From Polyangiaceae bacterium (GTDB lineage: Bacteria; Myxococcota_A; Polyangia; Polyangiales; Polyangiaceae): a stretch of 64,000 nucleotides of DNA. Below are positions 26,035-35,144 of this stretch, in pieces. The stretch lies in assembly GCA_020633235.1 (NCBI GenBank), contig JACKEA010000002.1, forward strand, positions 1,373,238-1,437,237, read 5' to 3'. Each line of letters starts with the position of its first letter. The stretch's first letter is position 1. Below the pieces are notes generated by a model. That model saw only the letters and a list, made by a program, of their open reading frames with translations. It was not told where the DNA came from and made no database searches. A program made the translations under genes and the position numbers.

Positions 26035-27948
26035 GTGCTGCTCCTCGAAGCGCCGCTCGAGCTGGGCGAAAGATTTCAAGCCGGCACCGTCGGCGGCGCA
26101 CGGGAGTACCCGGTCATCAGCCGCTGGACGCGGTCCGCTGCGCTCGGCGTGGACCCGAGCTCGTCGGCGTTTCCGGCGGGCACGGGGTCGTCGGATCTAT
26201 CGGATCGTCGCGCGCGCCTGGACGCGGTGCTGCACGAGGCCCGCGGCTTGGTGGACACGCCGGCCTTCGCCGACCGCGGGCTGGTGTCCATCGTTGCCGA
26301 TCCCGATGGCGTGATCGTGATGGATCACGGGGGTGGAGACTTTGCCGATGGCGCCGCCCGCGTGCGGTTGGTGCCGGGAGCCTGCTGGGACGAAGGCACC
26401 CGCGGGACCAACGCGATCGGCACGGCCATCGCGGAGCGCGCGGCGGTGGGGGTGATCGGGCCGGCGCACTTCGAGCGGCGCAACGCCGGACTGTTCTGCT
26501 TCGCGAGCCCGGTGTTCGACGCCCATGGCGAGCTCGCTTGCGTGCTGGACGTGACGGGAAGGCTGGAACGCCACGATCCGTCCATTGGCGCCACCGTCGC
26601 GCTGATGGCGAATGCACTGACGGCCGCGCTTCGGCGCCAGGCGCTGTCGTCGGGAGGTGCGTTCTCGGTCATCCAGCGGTTGGTGCACCGTTCTTCCGGC
26701 GCAGCGCTGGTGGTGGAAGCGGACGGCGCCATCCGCGTCGCCAATCGACCGGCGCGCACGTTGCTCGGCGTGAGCGAAGGAGATCCTGGGCTCGACTGCC
26801 AGCACGTCTTCGGCCTCAGCTACGCGGAGCTTTCCGAGCTGGCGCGAACGGGGCAGCGGGCCCGTTTCGAGACCCCTTGGCAGACCTTCGGCGTGGAGCT
26901 GGATCCGGTGCTGGGAGCGGACCATCGCTTCTTGGCGGTGGTCGTGTACCTCGAGCAGAGCAGCAAGCAGAGAGCGTCCCGGGTCATCGAGCGCCCGCGC
27001 TCGCGGCCTCCGCAAGCGCCCCATCATCCGGCCTTCGATCGCGTGCTGGGCAGCGATCCGGAGCTGCTCCGAGCCAAGAGCCTCGCTGCGCGTTTCGCGG
27101 CCACGCCGCTGCCGGTGGTGCTGCTCTCCGAAACTGGGACCGGCAAGGAGCTGTTCGCCCGCGCGATCCACGAGGCCAGCCCTCGGGCGGCGGGTCCCTT
27201 CGTGGCGATGAACTGCGGCGCCGTACCCGAGAGCCTGCTCGAGAGCGAGCTGTTCGGCTTTGCGCCGGGCGCCTTCACCGGCGCGGCGCGGCGGGGCTCG
27301 GAGGGCAAGCTCGCCGCCGCGGATGGCGGCACGCTGTTCCTGGACGAGATCGCCGAGACTTCGAGCGGCTTCCAAGCCGCGCTGCTGCGGGCGCTGGACG
27401 ACGGTAGCTACTTCCGTGTGGGCGAGAGCCGCGCGCGACACGTGAGCTTGCGGCTGGTGTGCGCCACCTGCCGGGACCTGCCGGACCTCGTCCACAGCGG
27501 CAAGTTCCGCTCGGATCTGTTCTATCGCATTCATGGCGCCTGCCTGCGCCTGCCGGCCCTGCGCGATCGCACGGACCGCGTGGAGCTGTCCCGGGCGCTG
27601 CTCGCCGCCGCGGCCAAGGAACAAGGGCGAAGCGCGCCCGCGTTGGCGGACGACGCCGTTTCCTGGCTCGAATCTCATACATGGCCGGGCAACGTGCGCG
27701 AGCTGAAGAGCGCCCTCTGCCACGCGTTGGCGCTGTGCGATGGCTCCACCCTTCGGCGCGAGCATTTTCCCGAGCCGCTGGCGCCCGCGTCGCGCACCGT
27801 GGAAGTTGAAGGGCACACCCGCGAGGAGATCCTGGAAGAAGCCGTACGCCAGGCGCTGGACGCGTCGTCGGGGAACGTCAGTGCCGCCGCCCGCATGCTC
27901 GGCGTCGCCCGCTCCACGGTGTATCGCATCCTCCGCACGCGGCAGTGA
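26035..27948 (+). CDS. AcoR-like sigma54-dependent transcriptional activator
   Basis: About 637 residues from the GTG at 26035. An N-terminal GAF domain carries the AcoR-family text WDEGTRGTNAIGTAI and LACVLDVTG. A PAS-like linker (residues 210-300) follows, then an AAA+ domain with Walker A ETGTGKE (about 367-373), the sigma54-contacting loop GAFTGA (412-417) and Walker B GGTLFLDEIAE. A FIS-type helix-turn-helix (GNVSAAARMLGVARSTVYRIL) ends the protein. The frame is open from 25834, but that start would place coding DNA over the dyad and promoter. It probably senses an aldehyde or diol metabolite and switches on the divergent dehydrogenase. Confidence 0.85.
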   Translation: MLLLEAPLELGERFQAGTVGGAREYPVISRWTRSAALGVDPSSSAFPAGTGSSDLSDRRARLDAVLHEARGLVDTPAFADRGLVSIVADPDGVIVMDHGGGDFADGAARVRLVPGACWDEGTRGTNAIGTAIAERAAVGVIGPAHFERRNAGLFCFASPVFDAHGELACVLDVTGRLERHDPSIGATVALMANALTAALRRQALSSGGAFSVIQRLVHRSSGAALVVEADGAIRVANRPARTLLGVSEGDPGLDCQHVFGLSYAELSELARTGQRARFETPWQTFGVELDPVLGADHRFLAVVVYLEQSSKQRASRVIERPRSRPPQAPHHPAFDRVLGSDPELLRAKSLAARFAATPLPVVLLSETGTGKELFARAIHEASPRAAGPFVAMNCGAVPESLLESELFGFAPGAFTGAARRGSEGKLAAADGGTLFLDEIAETSSGFQAALLRALDDGSYFRVGESRARHVSLRLVCATCRDLPDLVHSGKFRSDLFYRIHGACLRLPALRDRTDRVELSRALLAAAAKEQGRSAPALADDAVSWLESHTWPGNVRELKSALCHALALCDGSTLRREHFPEPLAPASRTVEVEGHTREEILEEAVRQALDASSGNVSAAARMLGVARSTVYRILRTRQ

Positions 27949-27971
27949 GGTTCCGCGCCGCAGCGACATCC
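27949..27971 (-). repeat. Dispersed CGGCGCGA element, copy 4
   Basis: On the minus strand it reads GATGTCGCTGCGGCGCGG then AACCTC. It begins directly after the activator stop codon. Confidence 0.7.
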
Positions 27972-28026
27972 CCCTAAAAGAGAGGCTCGCATGTGTTATG
28001 GTGACTCCTTTCTCGTGAGGAGAGCG

Positions 28027-28842
28027 ATGAGATTTCCCGGCTGGTTGTTCCTACCCACCGCGCTGCTCGTGAGCAGCCCGGTCCTTTCTGCACCCAAGTC
28101 CAAGAAGGTGGCGACCACGCAGGCGACCGCCGCCAAGGCAGCGGCGGGACCCGCCGTCCACGTGCTCTCGGACCTGTACGTGGCTCGCCTGCTCAGCCGG
28201 CAGCTGGCGGCGTACAAGCAGTCCCCAAAGACTCGCGCGCGAGCCTTGAACCTGCTTCAACAAGCCTTGACCAAGGCTCACGGAGTGTCGAGCAAGCACT
28301 CGCAGCTGGCGGTCGCCCGCGCGCGCATCGCCAAGGCCAGCGCACTCTTGAAGGCGGCGAAGGCCGCCCCCACGAAGGCGAGAGCACTGAAGCTCCATCA
28401 GGCGGTGGAGAGCGCGCTCCAGTCGGCAAGCACGCTCGCCAGCAAACTGGATTCACGAGCCGTGCTGAAGGCGCAGGTCGCAGCGTTGAATGCGCTGATC
28501 GGCGAAGACGGCATGGTGGCGAACGGACTGATCGGCGAAGACGGCATGCAGCCCGCCGCCAAGAAGGGCGGGGCCATGGCCTTGGTCGGTGAAGACGGCC
28601 TGATCGGCGAAGAGGGTCTGATTGGCGAAGAGGGTCTGATCGGCGAAGACGGCCTCGTCGCGAGCATCGGAAAGCTCTCCGGATCCGTCGGAAAGCTGAA
28701 GGCCAGCTCCGTCCAGCTGAAGACGGCAGGGAAGCAGCTTTCCAGCGCGCTGCACTCCAAGTCCGCCGTGAATCATGGCGCTTCTCTCGCGCGGCTGCGG
28801 AAGCTGAACCTGCAGCTCGCGGGTCAGCTCGAAGGGCTTTGA
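28027..28842 (+). CDS. Secreted helical protein with six IGEDG-type repeats
   Basis: A 271-residue protein of unknown family. The ATG follows GAGGAGAGCG; a signal peptide ends near VLSA (about residue 22). Residues 25-150 are Ala/Lys/Leu/Ser-rich helices. Residues 155-210 hold six copies of [IV]GE[DE]G[LM]: two separated by a short linker, then four of which the last three are contiguous 18-bp tandem units (about 28600-28655). A second helical stretch (KLSGSVGKLKASSVQLKTAGKQ) follows. The acidic Gly-containing loop looks like a possible metal-binding or turn motif in a repeat, and the flanking helices could form a coiled coil. Function is not assigned. Confidence 0.65.
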   Translation: MRFPGWLFLPTALLVSSPVLSAPKSKKVATTQATAAKAAAGPAVHVLSDLYVARLLSRQLAAYKQSPKTRARALNLLQQALTKAHGVSSKHSQLAVARARIAKASALLKAAKAAPTKARALKLHQAVESALQSASTLASKLDSRAVLKAQVAALNALIGEDGMVANGLIGEDGMQPAAKKGGAMALVGEDGLIGEEGLIGEEGLIGEDGLVASIGKLSGSVGKLKASSVQLKTAGKQLSSALHSKSAVNHGASLARLRKLNLQLAGQLEGL

Positions 28843-28843
28843 T

Positions 28844-29383
28844 TCAGTAGTCGCCCTTGAACGGGCCGGCGAGCTCCGGCGTGATCCAACCGCCGTAGAA
28901 GCCGCCGGCCTGGGGGCGCACGCGTTCGCCGCCGACGGAGCAAGCGAAGGGCGCCGGGTAGAACGCCAGGTAGCCGGCGATCGCCGAAAACTCCTGGAAG
29001 GGGTGATCGTACGACCACGCGGCGGGGCTCACCCGGCGCTCCCCCGAACGCACGTCCCAGTGCGTCGCCTCGCCCTTCCACTCGCAGCGCGAGCGGGGCC
29101 CGCTCTCGACCAACAGGTCCATGCGCACGTCCGCTCGCGGAACGTAGAAACTCGGTGGATGCGACGTCTCGAGCACGCGCACCGCGCGAGTGCTGTCCAC
29201 CAACACCACGCCGCCCAGGCGCACCAACACGCGGCGGGCATCCGGCTCCAGGCGCGGCGGCCGCGGATAGTCCCACACCGACTCCTGTCCCGGCCCCGGC
29301 GTGTCGGCGAAGGCCGGCCGCCGTTCCCCCGTGTGCTCCCACTGCGCGCGGCCTCGGCGTGCCCAACTCGGGAGTTCATTCAT
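28844..29383 (-). CDS. DUF427-domain protein
   Basis: A 179-residue soluble protein. VWDYPRPPRLEP, VLVRLGGVVLVDSTRAVRVLE, SHPPSFYVPRADV and CEWKGEATHWDV are the characteristic blocks of DUF427, a small beta-barrel family of uncertain function. The C-terminal GGWITPELAGPFKG also fits. Its stop is 1 bp from the stop of the convergent repeat protein, leaving no space for a terminator. No operon partner is evident on the minus strand, as the RND gene upstream ends 41 bp before its start. Confidence 0.88.
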   Translation of the reverse strand: MNELPSWARRGRAQWEHTGERRPAFADTPGPGQESVWDYPRPPRLEPDARRVLVRLGGVVLVDSTRAVRVLETSHPPSFYVPRADVRMDLLVESGPRSRCEWKGEATHWDVRSGERRVSPAAWSYDHPFQEFSAIAGYLAFYPAPFACSVGGERVRPQAGGFYGGWITPELAGPFKGDY

Positions 29384-29424
29384 GGGCCATGTGTGGGGCC
29401 TGGGGGCTCAGATCGCCATCCCGG

Positions 29425-32400
29425 TCACTCGGCAGCCGCGACGTCGGGAGCCGAACCGTGCTTCGTGTGGCGTACCACGAAGGCTCGAAAACGGTCTCGC
29501 AGCCCGGCGAGCACGTCGTACAGGGTCGGGATCACCAGCAGGGTCAAGAGCGTGCTGGTGACCACGCCACCGATCACGGCGCGGCCCAGGGGCGCACGAA
29601 AATCCGCGCCCTCTCCATAGCCCAGAGCGACCGGCAGCATGCCGGCAACCACGGCGAAGGTCGTCATCAAGATGGGCCTGAGGCGTGTGGCGCCGGCTTC
29701 GATGATGGCCTGCTCTCGGTCCATGCCCCCCTCCTCGCGCCACTTGGCAAAGTCGATCAGCAGGATGGCGTTCTTGGCTACGATGCCCATCAGCAAGATC
29801 ACGCCGATCAAGCTCATCAGGTTGACCGTGGTGCCCGTGATCAACAGCGCCAGCATGACCCCGATGAGAGAGAGCGGCAGGGACGCCATGATGGCGATCG
29901 GATCCAGGAACGAACGAAACTGGATCACGAGCACCAGGTACATGAGCACGATGGCCACGGCGAGGGCGAGCGCCAGACGCCCGAACACCTCGTGCTGGCT
30001 CTCCGTCTCGCCGCCCTGGCGCACGGTATAGCCGGCGGGCTTGTCTATCCGCTTCACCCGGGCGTTGATGTCACCAACCACGGCGCTGAGCGGTCGCTGT
30101 TCGGTGTTGGCCCCAACGGTGATGACGCGCTTTCGATCCAGGTGGCTCACTTGCGCGGGTCCCTTGCCGAGCTCGATGCGAGCTACTTGGGACAGCGGTA
30201 GCGTTTCCGGTGTCCCGTTCGGGCTGGGGACGACCAAGGGCAAGGTCCTTAGATCCTGTTCCGTGGCGCGAGCCTCGGGCGAAAGCCGCACCCACACGTC
30301 GCGGGTCTCGCCGCTCGGGTCCACCCAATCTCCAGCATCGATACCCGCGAACGCCGGGCGCAAGGCCTGTGCCACCTGTCCCACGCTGAGGCCCATGTCC
30401 GAGGCCAAGCGACGGTCCACCTCGATCTCGAGCTCGGGCTTCTCACCCTTGGTGGACAGTCCCACGTCCACGGCCCCTGGCACTCGCTTGACCGCCTTCT
30501 CGATGTTCAAGGCGAGCTTGGACAGAACGTCGACGTTGGCGCCTCGCACCTGTAGTTGGATGGCCTTCTGATCTCCGAACATGGCGGTGGACAAGGCGAC
30601 GTCCGTAGCGCCGAGCGTCTGCATCCGGTTTCGAAGCTGCCGCGCGACCTCGCGCTGCGAAAGACTGCGCTCACCCTTGGGAACCAGGCGCACGTACACG
30701 CTCGCCTCGTCGATGACGTTTCCTTCGCTGCCGACGGACGTATAGGTGTACTTGACGTCGTCACGCTCACGCGCCATCCGCGCAGCCCGCTCGGCGATGC
30801 TCTTGGTGAAGTCGAGCGACGATCCCGGTGGCGTCTCGAGCTTCAGCGTGAACTCCGAGCGATCTTGCGGCGGCAAGAACTCACTGCCGACGAGCCCAGT
30901 GGCGGGAACCGCCAGCGCCAGCGCGAACGTCGCCACGGCAATCAATCCAGTGACTAGGCGATGGCGCAGCGCCCAGGCGATCACGTGTTGGTATCGCTGC
31001 GTCTGGCGATCCAGCATGCGGTTGAAGCCCTCCAGACGCCGGGCGAAGAACCCCTGCTGCTTGGACTCCAGGGATGGATCCGGCCAGTGCGCCGAGAGCA
31101 TGGGGTCGAGGGAGAACGAAACCAACAGCGAGACCAGGACCGAGCAAGCGATGGTCAGAGCAAATGGGGCGAACCACTGCTGCGCGACGCCACCCATGAA
31201 CGCGACCGGCACGAACACGACGACGATCGAGAAGGTGGTTGCCGCCACCGCAAGTCCGATTTCCGCGGTTCCTTCCCGGGCCGCCGTCAGGTGGTCCTTG
31301 CCCAGCTCCATGTGACGCACGATGTTCTCGCGAACCACGATGGCGTCGTCGATGAGGATGCCGATGGCCAGTGAAAGGCCCAGTAGCGACATCGTATTCA
31401 GAGTGAAGCCAAACGCCCATACCGCGATGAAGGACGCCAGTACGCTCACGGGCAGCGCCAATCCCGTGATCACGGTAGAACGCCAGGAACGCAGGAACAC
31501 GAACACGACGAGCACCGTCAAGATCGCCCCTGCCAGCAGCGCAAGCTGAACGTCGAACACCGAATGGGACACCCGATCGCCGGCGTCGCGCACAAGGTCG
31601 AGGCGCGTCGCCTTCGGCAGCGTGCTGCGCAGCTCGGAAAGACGCCCCTTGATGTCGTTGCTGACGCTGGTGGTGCTGTATCCCTTGGACTTCAAGATGT
31701 CGATGCCCACCGCAGGTTTTCCATCGAACAGCGCCAAGGAGCGCGCTTCCTCGTGGCCGTCTTTGACCGTGGCCACATCGCCCAGGCGCACCACGGATCC
31801 GTCGGAATGGCCGACGACGATGTCCTCGAAGTCTTTCGGGCCCTCCAAGCGACCCATCAGTCGGATGCTGTGCTCCTCGAGCTTCGTCTTCACGTTGCCC
31901 ACTGGCGCCGCTAGATTCTGCGCCTCCACCGCCTGCACCACTTGGTGTACCGAAGTCCCGCTCGCTGCCAGAGCGTCGGGGTGTAGCTCCACCGAGAGAT
32001 CGCGTTCAACTCCGCCCACGAGCTTCACGTCGGCGACACCCGCTATGCTTCTCAGCTCGCTCGTTAGACCCGGATCCGCCAGACGAGTGAGCTGGTCGGG
32101 CGGTAGTGAGTCGGAGGAGAGCGTCAGCGAGACAATCGGGAGATCGTTCGGATCGAAACGCTCGACCACGGGCTCCTTCATCTCGGGAGGCAAGTCTCGC
32201 CGCGTCTCGGAAATCTTGTCCCGCACGTCCTGCGTGGCTTGGTCCAGGTCCTTTTGGAACAGAAACTCGATGATGATGAGCGCGTAGCCGTCGCGAGATT
32301 GCGAGTGGATCTTGTCCACGCCACTGATGGACGCAAACGACTCCTCTAGCGGGTCGGTGACCTCTCTTTCCACGTTCTCTGGAGACGCGCCCGGGTACGG

Positions 32401-32547
32401 CACGGAAATGGTGACCACCGGCGGGTTCACTTCCGGGAACTCGTCCGTATCCAACACCACCAGGGCCGTGGCACCGAAAACCACCAGCGCGAGCATCAGC
32501 ACGGTGGTGACGACGGGATTGTCTATGGCGAAGTTGCTGACCCACAT
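29425..32547 (-). CDS. RND efflux transporter, HAE1/AcrB type
   Basis: A 1040-residue inner-membrane pump with 12 predicted spans and two large periplasmic loops (the full RND length). The proton-relay segment in the fourth span, LAIGILIDDAIVVRENIV, contains the adjacent Asp pair needed for proton coupling. The N-terminal text FAIDNPVVTTVLMLALVVFG and the C-terminal segment LMGIVAKNAILLIDFA are standard for the HAE1 group. It is the third gene of an outer-membrane channel/adaptor/pump operon, with a 3-bp gap from the adaptor stop. Substrate (drugs, lipids or metabolites) is unknown. Confidence 0.93.
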   Translation of the reverse strand: MWVSNFAIDNPVVTTVLMLALVVFGATALVVLDTDEFPEVNPPVVTISVPYPGASPENVEREVTDPLEESFASISGVDKIHSQSRDGYALIIIEFLFQKDLDQATQDVRDKISETRRDLPPEMKEPVVERFDPNDLPIVSLTLSSDSLPPDQLTRLADPGLTSELRSIAGVADVKLVGGVERDLSVELHPDALAASGTSVHQVVQAVEAQNLAAPVGNVKTKLEEHSIRLMGRLEGPKDFEDIVVGHSDGSVVRLGDVATVKDGHEEARSLALFDGKPAVGIDILKSKGYSTTSVSNDIKGRLSELRSTLPKATRLDLVRDAGDRVSHSVFDVQLALLAGAILTVLVVFVFLRSWRSTVITGLALPVSVLASFIAVWAFGFTLNTMSLLGLSLAIGILIDDAIVVRENIVRHMELGKDHLTAAREGTAEIGLAVAATTFSIVVVFVPVAFMGGVAQQWFAPFALTIACSVLVSLLVSFSLDPMLSAHWPDPSLESKQQGFFARRLEGFNRMLDRQTQRYQHVIAWALRHRLVTGLIAVATFALALAVPATGLVGSEFLPPQDRSEFTLKLETPPGSSLDFTKSIAERAARMARERDDVKYTYTSVGSEGNVIDEASVYVRLVPKGERSLSQREVARQLRNRMQTLGATDVALSTAMFGDQKAIQLQVRGANVDVLSKLALNIEKAVKRVPGAVDVGLSTKGEKPELEIEVDRRLASDMGLSVGQVAQALRPAFAGIDAGDWVDPSGETRDVWVRLSPEARATEQDLRTLPLVVPSPNGTPETLPLSQVARIELGKGPAQVSHLDRKRVITVGANTEQRPLSAVVGDINARVKRIDKPAGYTVRQGGETESQHEVFGRLALALAVAIVLMYLVLVIQFRSFLDPIAIMASLPLSLIGVMLALLITGTTVNLMSLIGVILLMGIVAKNAILLIDFAKWREEGGMDREQAIIEAGATRLRPILMTTFAVVAGMLPVALGYGEGADFRAPLGRAVIGGVVTSTLLTLLVIPTLYDVLAGLRDRFRAFVVRHTKHGSAPDVAAAE

Positions 32548-32550
32548 GAT

Positions 32551-33624
32551 TCAGCGATCCGTCACTCGAATGCGGCGCCCCGGGGCGATATCTCGGGCGG
32601 GGCCAATGAGCACGCGATCCCCTGGCTCGAGCCCGGTGTCGACCTCGACGCGCTGACCGTCGCGAACGCCCGTCTCAATCTGCACTCGCTCTACCTTGCC
32701 CTCGACGACGCGTAAGGCGCTCTCGCCAGCCCCCTCGCGAATCACGGCACTCGCGGGTACGACGACGGCCTGCCGCTCCTTGCTCGCTACGCGTCCCTCG
32801 GCGTAGAGCCCGCTGAGCAACTTGCCGTTCGGGTTGGGAAGCGTGGCCAGGATGTCGAGTTGCCGTGTCACCGGGTTCACCGTCGGCGCGATGCGTTGGA
32901 TCTTGCCGTCGTAGGTCTCGTGCGGGTGGCCTCGCACGCGGAAGCGAACCGGCGTGCCAACGTCGATGTCCGGCAGCGCGTCGGACGGCACGCTCGCTCG
33001 CAGCCGCAGGCTGGATGGATCGATGACGGTGACGAGAGGGCTACCTGGGCTCACCACGTCCCCTTCGTGCGCAGGGCGCGCGCTGACGGTCCCGTCGATG
33101 GGAGAGCGTACGGTGGTTCGGTCCAACTGCTTCGCGGCCGTTGCACGGCGCGAGCGTGCAGACTCCACCTGCGACTCCGCACTCTTCAGCGCATTCTCCG
33201 CGGCGTCGAGGTCTCGGCTCGGCACTGCGCCCGCCGTCAGCAAGCGCCGGGTTCGCTCCAGATCCCGCTGGGCCAAGCGCCGGTTTCGCTCCGCCGCAGT
33301 CACCGCCGCCTTCGCGGAAGCGTAGGCTTCGCCAAGGTCGCTGGTCTCGATGCGTACGAGAAGCTGGTGCTTCTTCACCTGCTCGCCCACGTCCACGCGC
33401 ACGTCGCGAACGGACCCCGAAAGCTCGGAGCGAAGCTCCGCTCGCTCGCGAGGCTCGAGTGAGCCTGACAGCTCGGGTCCGGCCTCCACGGTCGTCTTTT
33501 CAGCGGTGGCGAGCACCTCCTTGCCGACCTCCAGCGGGGCTTTTCGCCGTGGCTCCGCCTTGGGTTCTTCCTGACATGCGCCGAGAAGTAGCGCCGTGAG
33601 TAACAGCAGGAGAATCCGACTCAC
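32551..33624 (-). CDS. RND efflux periplasmic adaptor (membrane fusion protein)
   Basis: A 357-residue lipoprotein (lipobox LGACQ, Cys17). It has the adaptor order: barrel-sandwich half LSGSLEPRERAELRSELSG.., a coiled-coil hairpin (about 95-165, heptad-rich Ala/Glu/Arg), second lipoyl half TVRSPIDGTVSARPAHEGDVV, a beta-barrel domain and a C-terminal domain. It bridges the RND pump and the TolC-like channel. Its ATG overlaps the channel stop (33621-33624), so the operon order is channel, adaptor, pump. Confidence 0.92.
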   Translation of the reverse strand: MSRILLLLLTALLLGACQEEPKAEPRRKAPLEVGKEVLATAEKTTVEAGPELSGSLEPRERAELRSELSGSVRDVRVDVGEQVKKHQLLVRIETSDLGEAYASAKAAVTAAERNRRLAQRDLERTRRLLTAGAVPSRDLDAAENALKSAESQVESARSRRATAAKQLDRTTVRSPIDGTVSARPAHEGDVVSPGSPLVTVIDPSSLRLRASVPSDALPDIDVGTPVRFRVRGHPHETYDGKIQRIAPTVNPVTRQLDILATLPNPNGKLLSGLYAEGRVASKERQAVVVPASAVIREGAGESALRVVEGKVERVQIETGVRDGQRVEVDTGLEPGDRVLIGPARDIAPGRRIRVTDR

Positions 33625-34970
33625 GGCGCACCTCTCGCTGCGAGCGGCAATTGTCCGAGCAGTGCCATCCGCACCTTGGCGACACGCAGATCCCGTGCGG
33701 CCTGAGCCTGGCTCAGCTTGGCGCGCTCTACCGCCAGGCGCGCGTCGTTCACTTCCAGCTCAGTGGAGACGCCCTCTCGATATCGAAGCGCGGCAATCCG
33801 ATGGGCCTTCTCCGCTTGCACCAATGCCGCGCTGCTCTTGTCCATGAGCGCCTTGGCGGTGGAAATGTCACTCGATGCCTTCTCCGAATCGTAGCGCGCC
33901 GCCTTCTTCGCCTGGCGTAGCTTGGCCCGCGATTGAGCCAACGATTCCTCGGCAGAGCTCACTTGCTTGGAGATGCGAAAGCCCGTGAACAGCGGCACCG
34001 TCACCATTACGCCGCCGGTCCAGTTCGTTCGAAAGTCGTCCCAGGTCGGGAATGTGCCTTTCGGATATGCAACACGCCCCCAATCCATCGTCAGATCGAC
34101 GCTCGGGTAGTGCTCTGCCTGGGCCACATCCACGGCGGCGCGGCTCATTCGGACTTGGGCGCGGGCTTGCCGTACCGACGCACGCTCGAGCGTGGTGCTC
34201 TTGCCCGCCGACTCGATCGGCGGCGGCGTCGCGAGGTCGCTCGTGAGCTCAACGGACTTCCAGGTGGGGATGTCGAGCACCTGTTTGAGGTGCAAGAAGG
34301 CGAGACGGCGCTCTGCCTTTCGCTGAGTCACCACCGGCTCCTGGGTTTGAACCGCGACGCGTGCTCGCAGCAGATCGAATTCGGACAGACGACCTTCCCG
34401 GTAGCCTTCGTCGGTCTGATCTCGGCTCCGCTCGGCTTGAGCCAGCGTTTCCGACGCGATCTTCACTCGCCGGTCTGCCAACAGCGCGTCGTAGTAGGCC
34501 TCCGTTGCGCGGAGAACAGCCTGAGCGCGCGCGGACGAGAGCTGAATCGCCGCAGCGCTCCGAGCAGCGTCGGCGCTCCTGCCGGCGGCCAGGGTCCGTC
34601 CTCCGCCGAAGACGTTCTGGCGGATGGCAATGCCGAAGCGCCAAGTGTTGTCCCTACCGAATGGAAGGTTCGACAAACCCGCACCGCCGGGCGCGTTGTC
34701 GAACAGTCCGTCGTACTCGGACTTGAAGGTGTGTGTGTAGGACGCCGATGCCGTCACCTGTGGGTACCAGCCGCTGTCAGCCTTGGTGGCCTCGGATTTC
34801 GCTCGCCGCACGGCATGCGTGGCGATGTCCACTTCCTCGCTCACGGGGGCCGCGCGGCGGATCGCGTCTTCGATGGAGATGCTCACCTCGCGCTCCTGGG
34901 CTCGTGCGACGCCCGGGAGCAACACAATCAACGGCACGAGCCAACACACCACACTCCGGACCTCGCACAT
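33621..34970 (-). CDS. TolC-family outer-membrane channel
   Basis: A 449-residue protein with a signal peptide (LVPLIVLLPGVARA). Two internally similar halves consist of long coiled-coil helices (for example ATKADSGWYPQVTASASY and VDVAQAEHYPSVDLTMDW, each the strand-entry motif of a TolC repeat). It supplies the outer-membrane exit duct for the co-transcribed adaptor and pump. First gene of the three-gene operon; a dispersed-repeat hairpin (35094-35135) lies upstream. Confidence 0.92.
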   Translation of the reverse strand: MCEVRSVVCWLVPLIVLLPGVARAQEREVSISIEDAIRRAAPVSEEVDIATHAVRRAKSEATKADSGWYPQVTASASYTHTFKSEYDGLFDNAPGGAGLSNLPFGRDNTWRFGIAIRQNVFGGGRTLAAGRSADAARSAAAIQLSSARAQAVLRATEAYYDALLADRRVKIASETLAQAERSRDQTDEGYREGRLSEFDLLRARVAVQTQEPVVTQRKAERRLAFLHLKQVLDIPTWKSVELTSDLATPPPIESAGKSTTLERASVRQARAQVRMSRAAVDVAQAEHYPSVDLTMDWGRVAYPKGTFPTWDDFRTNWTGGVMVTVPLFTGFRISKQVSSAEESLAQSRAKLRQAKKAARYDSEKASSDISTAKALMDKSSAALVQAEKAHRIAALRYREGVSTELEVNDARLAVERAKLSQAQAARDLRVAKVRMALLGQLPLAARGAP

Positions 34971-35087
34971 CTCGGCGCCGTGTCGTGCAACCTCCGTTCC
35001 CCAACGGTTCCCGGCGTTTTCTCGCGAGTGCCGTGGCGCCCCGTCCCAAGCGTTGGGACAAATGATCGCGATGGGTTGCGCGCCATG

Positions 35088-35143
35088 AGGTTCCGCGCCG
35101 CACCGACATTTTCATTTGAATGTCGGCTCGGCGCGATACCCGG
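35088..35143. repeat. Paired CGGCGCGA elements (copy 5), hairpin
   Basis: Two copies head to head: left arm 35094-35110 (CGCGCCGCACCGACATT) pairs with right arm 35119-35135 (AATGTCGGCTCGGCGCG) with two mismatches and an 8-nt loop. The right copy continues ATACCCGG. It follows the stop of the membrane-anchored kinase gene and could act as its terminator. Confidence 0.7.
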
Positions 35144-35144
35144 C

